From Ailanthus altissimus (taxonomy: Eukaryota; Streptophyta; Magnoliopsida; Sapindales; Simaroubaceae): DNA of 64,000 nucleotides. The stretch lies in contig OX327684.1 in assembly GCA_946807835.1 (NCBI GenBank), positions 34,594,501 through 34,658,500 of the forward strand, given 5' to 3'. The translations under genes and the position numbers were made by a program. The notes beneath the pieces were generated by a model, which worked only from the letters and a program-made list of their open reading frames with translations, was not told the DNA's origin and ran no database searches. This document shows, one piece after another, positions 24,420 through 42,779 of this stretch. Each line of letters opens with the position of its first letter. Within the stretch, counting starts at the first letter, position 1.

Positions 24420-26560
24420 AATAACACGCCATCCTAGGTTGTAATGTGCGGTCCAGCGTGTCGTGCTGACATAGACCAATCATAAGCTACGCGTTGTGCC
24501 AAGCCTGTGAGATGTACCTTTTTTTTATAATATTTTATTTTGTTATATTATAAATAATTTTGTTAGTATTTATAATAATTATTTTTTATAAATATTTTAA
24601 ATTTTTAATTGTAATTATTTTAATTGTAATAATAATTAAAATTAATAATTGTAATAACAATTAAGATTATAGTTTATATTGAATTAAAAATTTAAAATTA
24701 TGTTATAATCATAATTATAAATTCATAATTAAAAATGTGAAATTGTAATTCTGTAAAAGATAAAAATTTATTGATATTATTTTAAATTTAAAATTGTTGA
24801 ATACAAATATAAAAATAAGTAGTTAATTTTACATCACTATAGTTACAATATATTCTAACAAGGTTGACAACTATTAAAAAATATCTATCATTTACAAATT
24901 CAATTCTTATTACATCACAATAGTTACAATACAATTTTTTATTTTTAAATTCTAATGATCAAATTACAAATGTTGATATGCATGTAAACATGCTAACGTG
25001 ACTTCATTAAATATTTTTAAAAAATTCATATAATAAAATATAATTTTTCAATCATCAATATTTATTATAAATTCTTTCATTTTATTATTATAATAATATG
25101 TAATATAATCATTAACATCTATACAATATTTTACCATCAAATATATGACATTCTAATGAATTTTCACGTCAAATTTAAACCTTTTACTATTTAATTCAAA
25201 ATTAATTAATAGAGTTTTAAATTCTTGTCGTCTACCAGATAATGAAGTAATATATTTTATTACTTCTCTAATTTTTTTAATCTGATAATTAATTATATTC
25301 AAATCATCTTGAATAATTAAATTAAAAATATAATAAAAATATGTTAAACAAAAAAATTGAACCAAGCGCAGGTATTAATTGAATTGAAAACAAATCTATA
25401 ATATAACAAATCTATAATATAAGTATTTGCACTTGTAATATCAAAAGTAATACTAATAAATTTGTCAACAGTTTGAAATTTTTTTTAAAATTTATTAAAT
25501 AACTAAAAATAATATTAGTTGTGTGTGGATGTTCCAATTCATGAAAAATAATAGTTTTTTTTTTGGCAAAAATTATTTAATATTAACAATGTAGCACAAA
25601 TATATCTCAAATTATTGGTATTCATCCAACAATTAGATACCAATAATTTGATGTTACTTCTAATTGTTTACTTTGAACAAATACATTGAAAATATCATTT
25701 TTAACAGTATTTTTAAGAACACGACGAAAGTTGAGTTAAAAGTACATTCTAATAAATTTTATGTATTTTTTATTTAGGGTGAACAAGAGAAATCATTCAC
25801 TTACTGTAACGTATTTAGTCAATTCAATATGCATGCTGTTGATTATATTGAAATCTAACAAGTCTTCCTCTATGATAAAGCACTTTGGTAAGTTGAGTTT
25901 GAATTGGCTCATTTGAATTATATTTTTAAAAATATGACTTGGCATATCAATTCAGATGCTCGGTGCCATTAGTATTTTTAGCACCTAAAGCTTTACACAA
26001 AACTTAAAGATAGTTTTTTTTCAAAAAAATTTCATAAGTTGCATCTATACAATTCTCTAATATGATTTTTTTTTAAATATTTGATGTTCGTCCTCTTTTT
26101 TATTTTATAATATTTCTAACACTTTTAGTTATGAAAGTACATTGACTACTAAAAATTTGTGTTAAAAAAATTGAATATTTTTAAATTCATTTAGAACATT
26201 AAAATTGAAACTTGTCACTGTATAAATAATAAAATTGTAATTGAATAAATAAAAATTAAATAAATAATTTAATAAAATATAATTTTTAAAGAAATTTAAA
26301 TTGAGTTGAAAGAGATTTATGACTGTAATAATCAAAATTATTACTGATCAACGGTAGAAATAAAAAAAATATATAAACAAGCTGTTGCCTATTGCAACTT
26401 TTTTAATTTTTTATTTAATAAAAAAAAATTGCCAATATGCACAACTTAATAGGCCAATCGTGGGAGCACGACACGGCACAAATTTGAGTCGTGTTTATGG
26501 ACCAATACTAGACCGCAGTTTAAATTTTTGTACTTAAACTGACACACATGAAATTTTTTT
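24420..26560 (-). mobile_element. Decayed hAT (Ac/RICESLEEPER-like) transposon
   Basis: Minus-strand translation with many stops and frame changes still shows the order of an Ac-like hAT transposase. A YWYLIVGWI segment near 25645-25615 matches the 'aWlslTaHWID' region. HELEHPHTTNI lies near 25550-25515. Near 25365-25290, YIFNLIIQDDL plus IKKIREVIKYI match the 'HILNLIVQDGL...IRESVRYV' region. Near 25150, VKIH-stop-NVIYLMV matches 'DVpTRWNSTYLML', with the conserved Trp turned into a stop. The subterminal 10-mer GTGTCGTGCT (24458-24467) recurs inverted at 26465-26474, in GC-richer ends typical of Ac-like elements. Exact ends and target duplication are not resolved. It is inactive. Confidence 0.7.
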
Positions 26561-27022
26561 GTATCATGTCGATCCAAACACAAACAAAAGCTCACTTAAA
26601 CCTATTTTTCATAGACTTTGTTGACCCGACACAACTTAACATATCTAATTTCAGAGAAGTTCTTATAAGCATAAAATGAGTAAAACATCACATCTATGTA
26701 AGTTACACGACAAATTGACAGACCTGAAAGGAAATTCTTCTCAATATTAGCTCTTGAAGTGAAAAAATAGGATAATATTTGCATATCCAAATAAAGTTCA
26801 GACGGTGACAAGGAATATATATATATATCTTCTATACACACTAAATAAACTGGGTTTTGTAGATAAAACCTATTAATGGTGACATTCTGTGCTCTAAATT
26901 TTATCCCGTCAAAACAAACACAAAGAACCAACTCCACAAAATTCTCTTTGATCTACTTTCTTCAATTCATAGCTTCCAATACCAAAACCCAGTCTCAAAA
27001 TTTAAAGAAATAGGCAAGGTGC

Positions 27023-29192
27023 TTAGAGAGGGCAGGTCAATGAGTTGTCAGTCAACATAGCAGAAGATGTGGCATAGTTATCTTCTAAGAAGCTCATGTC
27101 ATTGTTGATGGGGAAATCCAACAGCAGTTGCAGTGCAGAGTCCGACGAATCGTGCAAATCATTGCAACTTGATGCATTAGATCCAGCCATCATTGCCTCT
27201 TTGAATGACTTGGTGATCTTGCATTCTAGGTCTTCATTTTGATGGCTTGCTGGGGTTGAGGACCCTATTAAGTTTTGTCCAATTTCCATAGTGATGGCTG
27301 AAACTGATCCACATTTTGTCGACGAAGAAACCTGAGAGTTCGGGCTTTGACATGCAGTTTTGTCTCCCCTATCGAACTTCCTGAATGATTCCCCGACCTC
27401 AGAATTCCATATGCGAAGAAAATGATCAGATTCAGTTTTTCCAAGAGACTGTTGATTGAAGAGTAATGACTCCATTGAAAGCCTAGCTTCAGCTTCAAGC
27501 CTAGCACTCTCCCATTGTGTCATGTGGCGAGTCGTCGGGGATGCAGGAGCTTTGATGATTGGCCCGCAAGAGGCAAAAGGCTTGTGAGTTTGCGGATCAA
27601 GTCCCATGCCCAGCATCCGTTTCTTTAAGTGAGTGTTCCACAAGTTCTTGATCTCGTTGTCAGTTCTTCCAGGTAGCTGAGAGGCAATGGCAGCCCACCT
27701 TAAATACAGGGATATTGTAGTTAATTCCACATTCTTAAAAACAAAACAAACCATGTTTACATCGAATTGCCTGTGACTATATTTTAATTATTCGTTATTC
27801 ATAGGTTGTCAAGGTCAAGCAGATCAAGGGGGTGAAATTTAAAATCTCTTATATGTCAAATTCTCCTCCCTAAAGTTTACAAGCGAAGCTTATAATAAAT
27901 TAAAAAGGAAATTTTAATGCAGAGTAGCAGAAAGGAAGACCTATTGCCAAGAATGCCATGAAGCTGTATGACAAGCTTCTCTTCCTCTTCAGTAAAGGGT
28001 CCACGCTTTATGTCTGGCCTAAGATAATTTGTCCATCTCAGCCGGCAACTCTTCCCACAACGAAGAAGCCCTATCAAAAACAGAAAGATTATGCCGGCAC
28101 TAAAACCAAAAATACCAAATTATTTAACAAAAGATTTTAACTTTCCTCCTTTACCCAAAATTTGTAAGCGCCCAAACAGACGGAGCGATCAATCTATGGG
28201 TAAAAGTGTCTCGGGCGAACTTCTTCAGACTGAGTTAAAAAATAAGGACCCAAGCAATAATCAACCAGCAGGCTTGCTTGCATACATAAGTCAGTGTCTA
28301 TGAGAATCTCATAATCATATTCTTAACGGTTTTATAAGGTAATTTCCAACTCAAATGAGCCCCGAGTAAAGTATGTTCAGAGCCATGATAATGACTCACA
28401 TTGACAACAGGGTAGCTTTCTAAAGAAAGATGTAGCAGAGTAGAAATATTGATAATGATATAAATTACTTATTTCAGCAAGGCTGGAAAAGAAAGCCATT
28501 CTGATCATGGGTACTTGATATTCTAATCAACGAGAATAACATGGAAAATGAGACTGGTATAAGAAAACTTAGCATGAATGGGCCATGGCAACACCATATA
28601 TACATAGAGATCAGAAAAGAAAAGCACATTCTGATAGTGCAAAGTAGCATGTTTTGCCAAAAACGTCGAACAGAAAGTCCATGACATTTTCATACTCATA
28701 CTACCAATTTCCACCGCAAACTAACTATTTAAGAACTCAACGAGAGTTGTATAAAGTATTTCTCAAGATTAAAACCTGGCGAAATGACTATTATAAGGCA
28801 ACGTCAAGAACAATTGTCTAGTCAACTCTTGGTTAATTGAAGGTCCATTTTTGCTTTTAAAACCCAAAAAGTTAATTAAACTAAACATATTTGTAAGACA
28901 TAAGGACAAAAATCAACAAGACATGGTTCTGAAATCCCCACAACAAACGACTAGCCAAAGCAGCACCATAACTATTAACAAAGTAAGAGGATAATTTGTT
29001 TTATTATTGTTTTTTGAACCCGGGGGGAAAGACAGAAACAAAAAGGGGAAAAACCATACCTGCGAGCTTAGGAAGAGAGCGCCAGCTTCCATGGCCATTC
29101 CTCTTGATATATTCAACAAGAATCTCATCTTCTTCAGGAGTCCATGGTCCTTTCTTCAAACCCTTCTTATCACAACACGGTGTCCTTCCCAT
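27023..29192 (-). CDS. R2R3-MYB transcription factor, MYB17-like
   Basis: A DNA-binding transcriptional regulator of the nucleus. Exons (minus strand): 29060-29192, 27941-28070, 27023-27698. They join in phase to 312 residues, with intron positions standard for R2R3-MYB genes. R2 runs from [17 protein letters not shown] to [15 protein letters not shown] (about residues 13-64). R3 runs from [17 protein letters not shown] to [18 protein letters not shown] (about 66-116). It is followed by [11 protein letters not shown]. The wording, particularly [34 protein letters not shown] and [20 protein letters not shown], is closest by memory to Arabidopsis MYB17 (LMI2), a floral meristem regulator in the MIXTA-related group. 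The C-terminal region is acidic and Ser-rich, as expected of an activation region. No lesion. Orthology rests on recall of the family, not an alignment. Confidence 0.9.
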
Positions 29193-29383
29193 GCCTCTTT
29201 GCTTTTATCTATCAAAACTTCAACTACCCAACAACTTAACACCACCACCGCCACCAATGAACAAACAAACCAAACCCTTAAAATCTTTAAAGCTCACTCA
29301 CACTCACCTTAACTGTAGAGAGAAAAAGCACTGTTAAGCAACCTTTATAGTAACAAAAGTAACGTAAAGACACAGATTTAGAC

Positions 29384-29403
29384 AGAGAGAGAGAGAGAGA
29401 GAG
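29384..29403. repeat. (AG)n microsatellite
   Basis: GA/CT repeat about 190 bases upstream of the MYB start codon, i.e. probably in its leader or core promoter. GAGA tracts are common there in plants. Confidence 0.85.
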
Positions 29404-32400
29404 GGGCATTAAATGCTAGGGAGGGTGAATATCATAGTAAATAATTGTCGTTCTAATAAATACGTGGGTTCAAGCGACGACACGCTCAGCGAGCTTCAAG
29501 CTGCCTTTACAATAAATATGTGTACGTGTATGTGTAAGTGTATGTATTTACGTAGGCAGTAACAGGCATTGAGAAATTGAATCATCATAGTAAAGAGAGT
29601 TAAATGGGTATCTATTTTGAGGCTTTTCAGAAGAACAGAAGCCATAAGAGAGAGAAAGGAAGCGAAAGCATTAATGGGGGGAGATGATTTATCGAAGAAA
29701 GAGAGAGTTATTGGCTAGGGACAGCGACTTGAAGTGTACGGACACACATGAAGAAATTAACATGAAAAAGAAAAGAAAAGAAAAGAAATTAATGGCAATG
29801 AAAGGACATTATCCAGAATTATCTACATTTATTTAATGAGATAAGATACTACACTGATCAACACTGTTTCTAAAAATAGACTGATCAGTTAGAGACTGAG
29901 ACTAGGGTTTCAGTTTGAGTGGCGGAGTAGTTCTCAGTTCTTACAATGAAATTATTACAGTTTGAAACATTTCACGACAGTTGGTATACGTTGGAGCCTT
30001 GGAGGGAGGGAGACGCGAGTGAGGAGCGTGGTTCAATCACTTGGTTGACACGCCCCAATCGCATGTTGGCGCGTGGAAATGTTTTTGATTTGTTCTTCTC
30101 TCGATCCAAGAATCCATGTTCTGTTCTGCATGATTGTTTTATTTTTTTCAGAAATATATATTACATGGACTCAGTCAAGGAAATGCCAAAGTGGGGCAAA
30201 TGTTATTGGCTGGTTGGTCTATTCAACGTCATAAATGTGGTCAATGAAAAGTCAAAAATCTAAGTGAGAGTTAAAGTTGATGAGTCGATGATTTTTGACT
30301 GGTAGCTGTTTATATTTATGATTATCTTCACCTCTCTCCACCATTTTCATTCTTTTTTTTTCTTTCATTCAAATGCAACATGCGCACGATATATATATAT
30401 TACATCGGTACATGTCAAATATGGCATGAGGACGTATACAAATTTATTTAAAAAATAATAATAATATCATTAATAAAATCACCAATATTACGTTAAAATT
30501 ATTGATATAAGAATCAAATAAATTACTAAAATTGTATACAAGATGATTACAATATAATGCGGCCGAACTTAATTATCTCCTTAAATGATAACCATAGAAC
30601 ACATTATTCTGATAGCTAGGATTGCTACCTTTATTTTGAATGAAAAATTCAACCATCATATAAAAAGGGACAAAATTCTCACAAAAAAAATATAAATTAT
30701 TCTCATACTAAAATAATAATACAACACAATGTCGCATATATACAACACTCATACTTTTACTAAATACAATATTAACCTTCTACGTCGTCCAAACCACATG
30801 AAGATACAAAACAACTCAAAGAGAATACAATTTGAGGAAATCATGAAATTTCCTATCTAAATAGTGGAATGACAGACGAGAAGCCACCTAGAGCTGCTAA
30901 ACACCAAGAGAGGCAAGACAACGACTGCACTGCAATGAGCGAAATGCTCAGAAAACAGAGCCGCTTGACCAACGTTGGTTGCAAGAGGCAGTGGGCTACT
31001 AGAACCAACCGAAGAATAGGAGAGCAACAACAGTCGGTGGATGGATCAGCAAAATTGGCGGTCAATACATTCGAATGGGCAATGAGCTTGGCCAACGTCA
31101 ATAAGGCTCGTCGTCGACCGATATGTCTAGCCAAGCGGTGGATCCGCTGCTAGAGGCATGGGCCAGCCACAAAATTCGACAAGAGATGCTGGTGGAAACC
31201 AGAAAAATAATGAAAGAAGAGAAGAAAATGAGAAAATAGATAGAAGTAAAGAAAAAAATAAAAACACCACGGGAGAGGCAACATTTTAGCCCCTCTCCAG
31301 TGAAGGATGAGGACGGCGTAGTTGTTCTTTTTTGTTGAATTTTGTTTTTTGCTTTTTCTCCACAAAAAAGGAGATTACAATAAATTATTTTTTTTTTTAA
31401 AAATAAGTTTTTTTATTTGAAAGGAAAATAAAATAAGTTTTACTTGTCTAATGTTATCGAATTAATGACTATTATGTACAAGTAATTTTAAATTTTAAAT
31501 TTTTTTAATATAATAATATACAATATTAATTATCGATAAACTCATCAAATATCACACCAATTAAAACATAAAAATTTATATTTCAAACATATAAATAAAA
31601 CATTATTGATAAAAGACGATGCTTTTTTTGGTTGCCTCTTCTTTTTACTTAATAATATGTTGGAAATGAAATTATGAATGAAAACGACAATAAATAGCTA
31701 ATAACTCTTTACAATTAATAAATGCATGTAATACGTGAATATCACGAAAAGAGAGGAGACAAAAAAGAGTGTAAATCTACCAATCTGACTTGCACATTGA
31801 AATTGAATACAGATTTTGCTCCTAGCTGCAACTGGTTAAAGATTTCTTGTGGATATAAATTTGTGGTTTTTTTTCCAGCTCTTCTATCATTGATGTTTGT
31901 CGGCAAGCTGGGTAAATACTGCGAATTTACTACCATCACTATATAGACAGAACAGTCAGAGAACACGCAGAGCCGTATTTCCCATTTACATGCAGAGCCG
32001 TATCTCCGCCAGGCACCAGCCCGAAAAGTTGGATCTCCGGGATTTAAGATTGAAGGGCAATAAATAGCTGAATTTTTTATTCCCTACTACATTAACTATT
32101 CTAATAATTTGACATCTGATGGTAGAGTTACCGATAAAAAAAGGCTAGAATATAACTTCATAAATGAAAAACTTGACCTTGTCAATCTTTTGTCTTCTCG
32201 AGAACACAAGGACCCTACAACATTAAAAACCATAATTGTCACGCATTGCGATCGACCCCACAAAGGGATGCCCGAATGTGAGATCGAAGTGCTATTCAGT
32301 TTTTAACCCGCTGGCAATCTGGCCCTTCATAGCACATACTAATAGAACCCAAGGGCCTAGAACATGCTAGGAAGACATCGAAGAAAAAGTCCATAAGCCA

Positions 32401-33000
32401 GCACCATTTCACTTGGAAAAACAAGAATACATACAGTTCAACCACAGGAATACACCCAATTACATGAGAACAATTATATGCTTGCTACTTATGGGCCAAT
32501 CAAATATTACTTATAATAAGAAGCCAGACAAAGCCAGGCATATAGTAAACATCACAAATTGCAGTGACAGTAAATCAGCAAAGGAGTATTTTCTCCAGCC
32601 TGATTGCCATTTAGAAGAATTAAAAACATTCTTTTGCCCATACACACTGGCAATCACAATGAAGTCTGTCCAGCAGATCATTATAATGTCATACCCGCCA
32701 AAGAAAAAAAAGAATAGAGGGGGTGTTAATTCTTAAAAGTCATTAGCCCAAATAGACAGCTAAACACAGTCGAGAAAAATTTGAGGTTGGGTGCCTTTAT
32801 TGTTGTTCAGGAGAGTGGACTAAGCAAATGCACCAAGGAATTAAAAAAAAAAAAGAAATGAATATTTTGCACATAGCACAACCTCCAAATTCGGCAGTAA
32901 TCAAACTAGAACAAGGGCATACAAGTAACAAACCAGTCCAACAAAAGCAAACGCAGCTATGAACTGGACCCAGCCTCCATCTGGGATTTATAACCATTCT
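29404..33000. other. Intergenic between MYB and RH8-like gene
   Basis: Mostly AT-rich with no recognisable gene. A GC-richer island at 30853-31153 is open on both strands and is treated as a finding. Open frames near 32100-32740 have no family similarity that I recognise. Confidence 0.55.
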
Positions 33001-33186
33001 AAAACTCTTCTACAATCCTGTTAAATATTTAGGACTACGAAAATCAAGAGAGCAAGAGAAAAAAAGAACCCCAGGGTTAATCGCATACAGCACCAGTTAC
33101 AAGTGTTCCACCAACAATACCTAGTTCATAACATGCTTTCTCAGCTGCAGAGCCAAGTGCCTTTGAATTGACATCCTCAGAATCCT

Positions 33187-33853
33187 AAAGAAACAGCAAA
33201 TGGCGTAGATAATCAATTTCTGTATTAATTAGCGTAGCCAAGGTTCAAAATGTATGAAAATTTCTGCATACTGATTGGTACAAAACCTTGTATTGCAACA
33301 CAGAACACTAGCCTTCTCTTGTGATTAAATTTAGTAATTATAAAATATATTTCAACAAAAATTCTAAATTTCCAATTAAAATAATCTTGTCAAGTCACAT
33401 TAAAATAATCTAATACAATCCTAGAGTTACAACTAGGTATGAAAATTGTTATACATTAATGACATCCAAGGATGTTTTAACAATGCCAACATAAAATCTG
33501 CTTCTCTAAAAGTCATCATTTTCACTAGCAGAAAAAAATATACAATTCCTCAAAAAGAAAAATAATGTATCAACAGATGCTGCCACGATATTAATATGGA
33601 GATTCTAGCATGTCAAAAACTGATTATCTTTTTTCTTTTCTTAAGAAACTGAAAAAATGTATGGAAAATGACAAAATTACTAAGTAGATCAGATATCTAC
33701 AAATCAGCCAAAAGTAGTCCAAAAATATAAATCTCAAAACATGCATATACTACAATATTTTATCCAATAAAAGATCTTGGGCACCAAAAAGAAAAAAGAA
33801 ACCGTTTTAAAAAAAAAAGAAGACAACCCTAGACCATAATTGCTATTACTCAC
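33187..33853 (-). other. Probable 3'-UTR intron of the RH8-like gene
   Basis: After the stop codon (33898-33900) the transcript sequence runs 44 bases to GGTAGCAATG, then a strong donor GTGAGT. A pyrimidine-rich acceptor TTTCTTTAG joins a downstream exon starting at about 33184 (GATTCTGAGGATGTC). The placement is inferred from splice-site quality; intron limits are accurate to a few bases. Confidence 0.5.
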
Positions 33854-33897
33854 CATTGCTACCACCAATGGCCACATTGCAAGATGTCTGCCACAAA

Positions 33898-38204
<4,307 letters not shown>

Positions 38205-40855
38205 GACCGCCAATGGGAAAAAAAACCTAACTACAAACTAATCGATACAAACACGATAAACAAGAAGCGGATTATAGGGTTTTGTTAACGAATTAAAGCC
38301 TTAAAAATGGCAAAAAAGGGGGGCGTATTGACAGGGGGGAAAAAAACTAGGGTTCGTTATAAGAGGGGTGAGATCGTAATTTTGGGGGAAAATCGGAGTT
38401 TTTTATATACAGATCTGAGAAAAAGTTAGGAGAAATTTTGCGATTTTTGTAAGTGTGGAAGTGAGCGTAATGAAACGGATTTTGTTTGAAGGTGCGGGAA
38501 GATTCGTAGCTAACTTCTGCTGTTGTTTCTGTAGAAACTGTGAAAGAATGAACGACAACTCACACCGTCCTTAGGGCGTCAATAGCTAGTTTTATTAATT
38601 TGCTAAAATGGCCCACTTGTTCTGTTTATTTGGCGTAAAGCCACCGACTTATTTCTCCTTTTTTGCGGGAGTATTTTATTATAATTTAGGTTATTATTAT
38701 AAATAACTCAAGGTAAGGATTGGTTTGAATAATATTATTTAGTAATACTCAATTGTTAAGAAAAAATTTGAGAGTTTACTTTAAGAAGGGCAATTATATT
38801 TTTTTTTTCAAATATCTCTAACTGATATCAACTTTTTTATTTATAGGTGACACAAAAATCGATTAAACACTATTTATCTCAATTGAAAACACATTAAAAC
38901 TCGAATTCAAATAATCTCTTATGATATTACTCATTTATGTATAGATTAGTAACACTTAAATAAAAAGTAAAATAATAATAAATTAGATAAATAATATAAA
39001 ATTCATCCATTTAGACCCTTCACTCTATCTCCCTTCGCAATGAATTAATACACTCAAAAACACACATTCATCTATCAAAATGGGTGTTGCAACCAAGACG
39101 GCACCACCATCTTCATCAACATAGTCCATGTGGACGACGATAACACTAATAAGCTGATGGGCTTGGTGTTCCACCACTAGCATGACCTAGAGACTACCTT
39201 GTTCCCCTGCTGTAGAGTAATCTATATGCTTCAGCACCACCGCCAAGTCGGTATATGTACAGGAGGTACAATGAATCATCATCGCCCCAGTCGTACAATC
39301 AATTAAATTACAAGGCAGTTAAAAGATCTTACAATAGGGAGAAGAATAATAATGAATCTGGTGGGATGGGGATGCATTGGAGAACCATATTACCGATGAC
39401 GTGGTAGATAAGTTGAAGATTGTTATAAATTGATAATTCAACAATTTTATATGAATAAGGATTTAGATGAATGTCAATATAAGAGTCATTATAAAGTTAA
39501 GTACGAATTTAATGTACAGGAGAAAAGTAAAACATAAGAGTTATAATAATGGAATTGTTTACACGCGCAATATTGTTCATATGCAGAGGTACTGTTCACA
39601 CGAGTTATGTTCACTCTATAATTTATAGGTACTTTATGTTTTGACTCAATTAATTTCTTTAAGTATGTTTATTACTCATACAAGTAAGTACACTTGTTCT
39701 AATTATGTTTAAGGTTTTTAATGATATTTTATTCATTATATAAACCTTACACAATAAAAATTTAAGCATATAAAGTTTAAATATGTAATCATAAGATAAA
39801 ATAGAAAAGTTGGGTAAACACTAAGTGTAAGAAACTTTGCATTAGGATGGAACTATTATGTGGGTGAAATTGTTACGTGTGAACAAAGAAACACTATAAA
39901 TCATTTGGTTTAAAAGTTTGAGTTATTAGTGTATTCTATATAAAAATCTCTTATAAAGAGATACTGAAATATTTTAGGGGTCATATTGATTAATAATAGA
40001 TATTTAGAGGTATCTGTATGAGATATTAAGGTTACTGTGGGATCATTGATAATATAAGAAGATACTTAATATCAATAAAATACGCTAGATCATGAATCTC
40101 TCATAAACGTAGTAATTTATAAACTAAACCACATATATTTTTGTATATTGTTTATTGGTTTATTTTATTTATTTTTATTGGTGTATTGATCGTATGAGTT
40201 CTTACTTATTTGTAAGTTATAATTTTCGTATCCATATAAAAGAATATCAAAGTTGTAACTTAATTAATGCCAAAAAAATATTAAACTTTGATACCGCAAC
40301 AAAAATGATATTGATTATGATGGTAATTCAAGAGTTTTTTTTTTTATATGGTATGGATATCCTTGTTTGGTGTTTTTATTTTTCTATAAATATCATAACA
40401 AAAAAGTAGGTGAATATCTGAAAAATAACAAAATCATTTTTTTATTGTGTTAACCTATGTGAACATTTGGAAAATAGCAAAGGTATTTTTTTTTCTTTCC
40501 TTTTGTGTGTGTGTTTTTTTATAAATATATCTAAAGTATGTATTCTCATTATGTGCATTTGGTGTTAAGTTTTGTGAGCATCTAAAAAATGGCAGAAGTA
40601 TTTTTCTCAGTTTCTTCGACTTGTGAATTTTTCGCGAAATACACCTACATCACTAGCCTGTAGTAAATCACTAAATCTAACATTTTTTTTTTTTGCGGTG
40701 TTGATGTAATATAGATCTTTTTTTTTTGTTTAATATTGTTATAATATTCTTTTTTTATGTGAATGGTTAAATTTATGTTGTTTTAATTCTGAAGAAAACA
40801 AGAAATAAACTAAGATATAAATAAGAAATCTCTCTATTTTTTCTTTATTCCTCGT
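38205..40855. other. Intergenic upstream of RH8-like gene
   Basis: The first 350 bases should hold the RH8-like leader and promoter. The remainder is AT-rich. A less AT-rich patch at about 39060-39320 has no protein similarity that I recognise. Confidence 0.55.
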
Positions 40856-40870
40856 ATAAATATTTGTTAT

Positions 40871-41004
40871 TTTTTTTTTTTGAAGGGGGGGATTACAACA
40901 CATATTCTTTTTTTCTGCACCACCTGGGAGGAGGGGGAATTCGAACCCAGGTGGGGATATGAGACTTGGAGGTGCTCAGCCAACTAGGCTGAGCCCTTAT
41001 GCTC
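40871..41004 (-). mobile_element. tRNA-derived SINE with perfect 15-base target duplication
   Basis: Reading the minus strand from 41004, the element has an A-box region (GGCTCAGCCTAGTTGG), a strong pol III B box (GGGTTCGAATTCC) and a terminal poly(A) tail (seen as T-run at 40871-40880). ATAAATATTTGTTAT occurs at 40856-40870 and again at 41005-41019, exactly flanking it. This is the signature of a retroposed SINE, and the perfect duplication suggests recent insertion. Confidence 0.88.
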
Positions 41005-41019
41005 ATAAATATTTGTTAT

Positions 41020-42779
41020 TATATATATTAAATATATTTTTATATTTAAAAAATATTAAGTAAAATTTTTTTTATTAAAAAATTATTTTTTTTTAAGAGA
41101 AAATATTTTTTTCATAAGCTATGAAAGGTATATTTATCTTATCACCATCCTTCAATATCTATAAAGATAATTTTGTATTTTTACGGATTTTAACACAGTT
41201 ATTTATTTTTTACAAAATATTTTTTAATGACGGAATATTGTTATATATTTTATAAATTAGTGAGTATTATTAAAATTAAGTCTTACTTTAAAGATATTTA
41301 TGATAATATTTTTTAATAATTTTATTTATAATTTTTAATTGAATAATTACATCATTTTATTGCCTAAATTACTGTTTGGACAACCTATTGAATAGAAATT
41401 CACTGATTAATATTATATAATTGAAAACAAAATACCTAAATTGTAATACTTGAAGCAATAAATACTCTCTGTATGTAACAAATCCCTAGAGAGGTTAAAA
41501 TGGTAAGATACTTTGAAGATGATAGCAAAAATAAATGAAGGTTTGACATTTTTTTTTTCTTAATTAATATACGATTAACACAAGGTGCATGATTAGATAA
41601 ATTTTATAGTGATTAATCTTTACATGACAATGATACAAGCTAATGTGAGATAGTGATGGGTATATTTAATTATTTGGTATTAAAATGTCCCGCGTCGTTG
41701 TGATATTATGAACAATCTATCATTAAAAGAAAATTGATAAAATGAACATAACAAGTTCAAGTTTAATAGGTTAATTACCATCAAGGTTTAAAATGGATAA
41801 TATTAAGGTTTATTCTCTTTATAGTCTTATTTTTCAAATTAAATTTATGTACGAATTTGTATTCAATTATTCATGATATATCTAAGAAATTTAACAACTT
41901 AAAATTTCAATTTCCTCTATAAATGTAAAGGGCCTTCTTTAATCTCGGCATGACTAGAATTGATGAGGCAATAATTTTTTGACACGGACGAATGAAGGTA
42001 AAAGAAAGAAAGGAAAATTAAAAAAAACAAAAGAGAGAGAAGCTGAGGAGATGTATGACAACTTCAGTCAACTCTAGGGGTTTTAGCGAATTTTCTGAAA
42101 TTGAATGGGGATATATTTTTAATTATCAAAGTTTTGGGGAGAAATTATAATTAAGCTTTATAAAAGGGCCTAAAAACGGGGCTAGGGGGATCATTATTGG
42201 GTGCTTTTGAGGAAGCTTGTAGGACCCGAGAAAATCTAATGTCATGGATCTATTAAGACCATTACTTATCCCTCTCTCTTTTATTTATCTTCCTTTTCGT
42301 TTTATTCGAATAACAAAAAAAAATCTGAAGCTCAAACTTGCGTTAGAAGGTGTAGGTTCAAAAAATAACTAAAATTTAAAGAGAGAAAAGAAATTGTGAC
42401 TTGTGATCAACATCTATTCGGTTTTTTCTCGACAAGGTTAGATAAAAAGCTTTTGTTGGCATGAATATAAATAAGCTTATCCAAAAAGGAGAAAAAGATT
42501 ATGATGGTGGACGTAGACATTGCACCACAAGATCAAAGGTGTTTCCCTCCCTAATAATCTCCCAAACATAACATCAAATGTCAAATAGTGAGAATCCTAA
42601 TAGAGACAACACAAAGCATCTTTCTTATACAAATTAAATAGAATACACAGCACATAATATTCTATCGTGGTCAAGTGACAACAAACAATTGAAAATGCGC
42701 AATTGGATCAAAATAGTACAAGTTCTTCTGTATTCTTACTTTACTTCTCACCTTTAGAAGGCGGGGGGGTATCTCAGTG
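41020..42779. other. Intergenic downstream of accA
   Basis: AT-rich, no coding exon recognised. The last few hundred bases before 42780 should be the accA 3' UTR. Confidence 0.55.

Noticed and set aside
29946..30263. 105-codon frame upstream of the MYB gene
   Set aside because: Composition and sequence are not protein-like beyond the first part, there is no family match, and it lies in the MYB promoter region.
32109..32736. Two plus-strand frames of 65 and 107 codons
   Set aside because: No domain recognised, and they lie antisense downstream of the RH8-like gene.
33080..33184. Open frame in the last RH8-like exon reading EDVNSKALGSAAEKA
   Set aside because: It follows an acceptor site but is out of frame with the helicase, which has its conserved ending upstream. 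It is better explained as 3' UTR.
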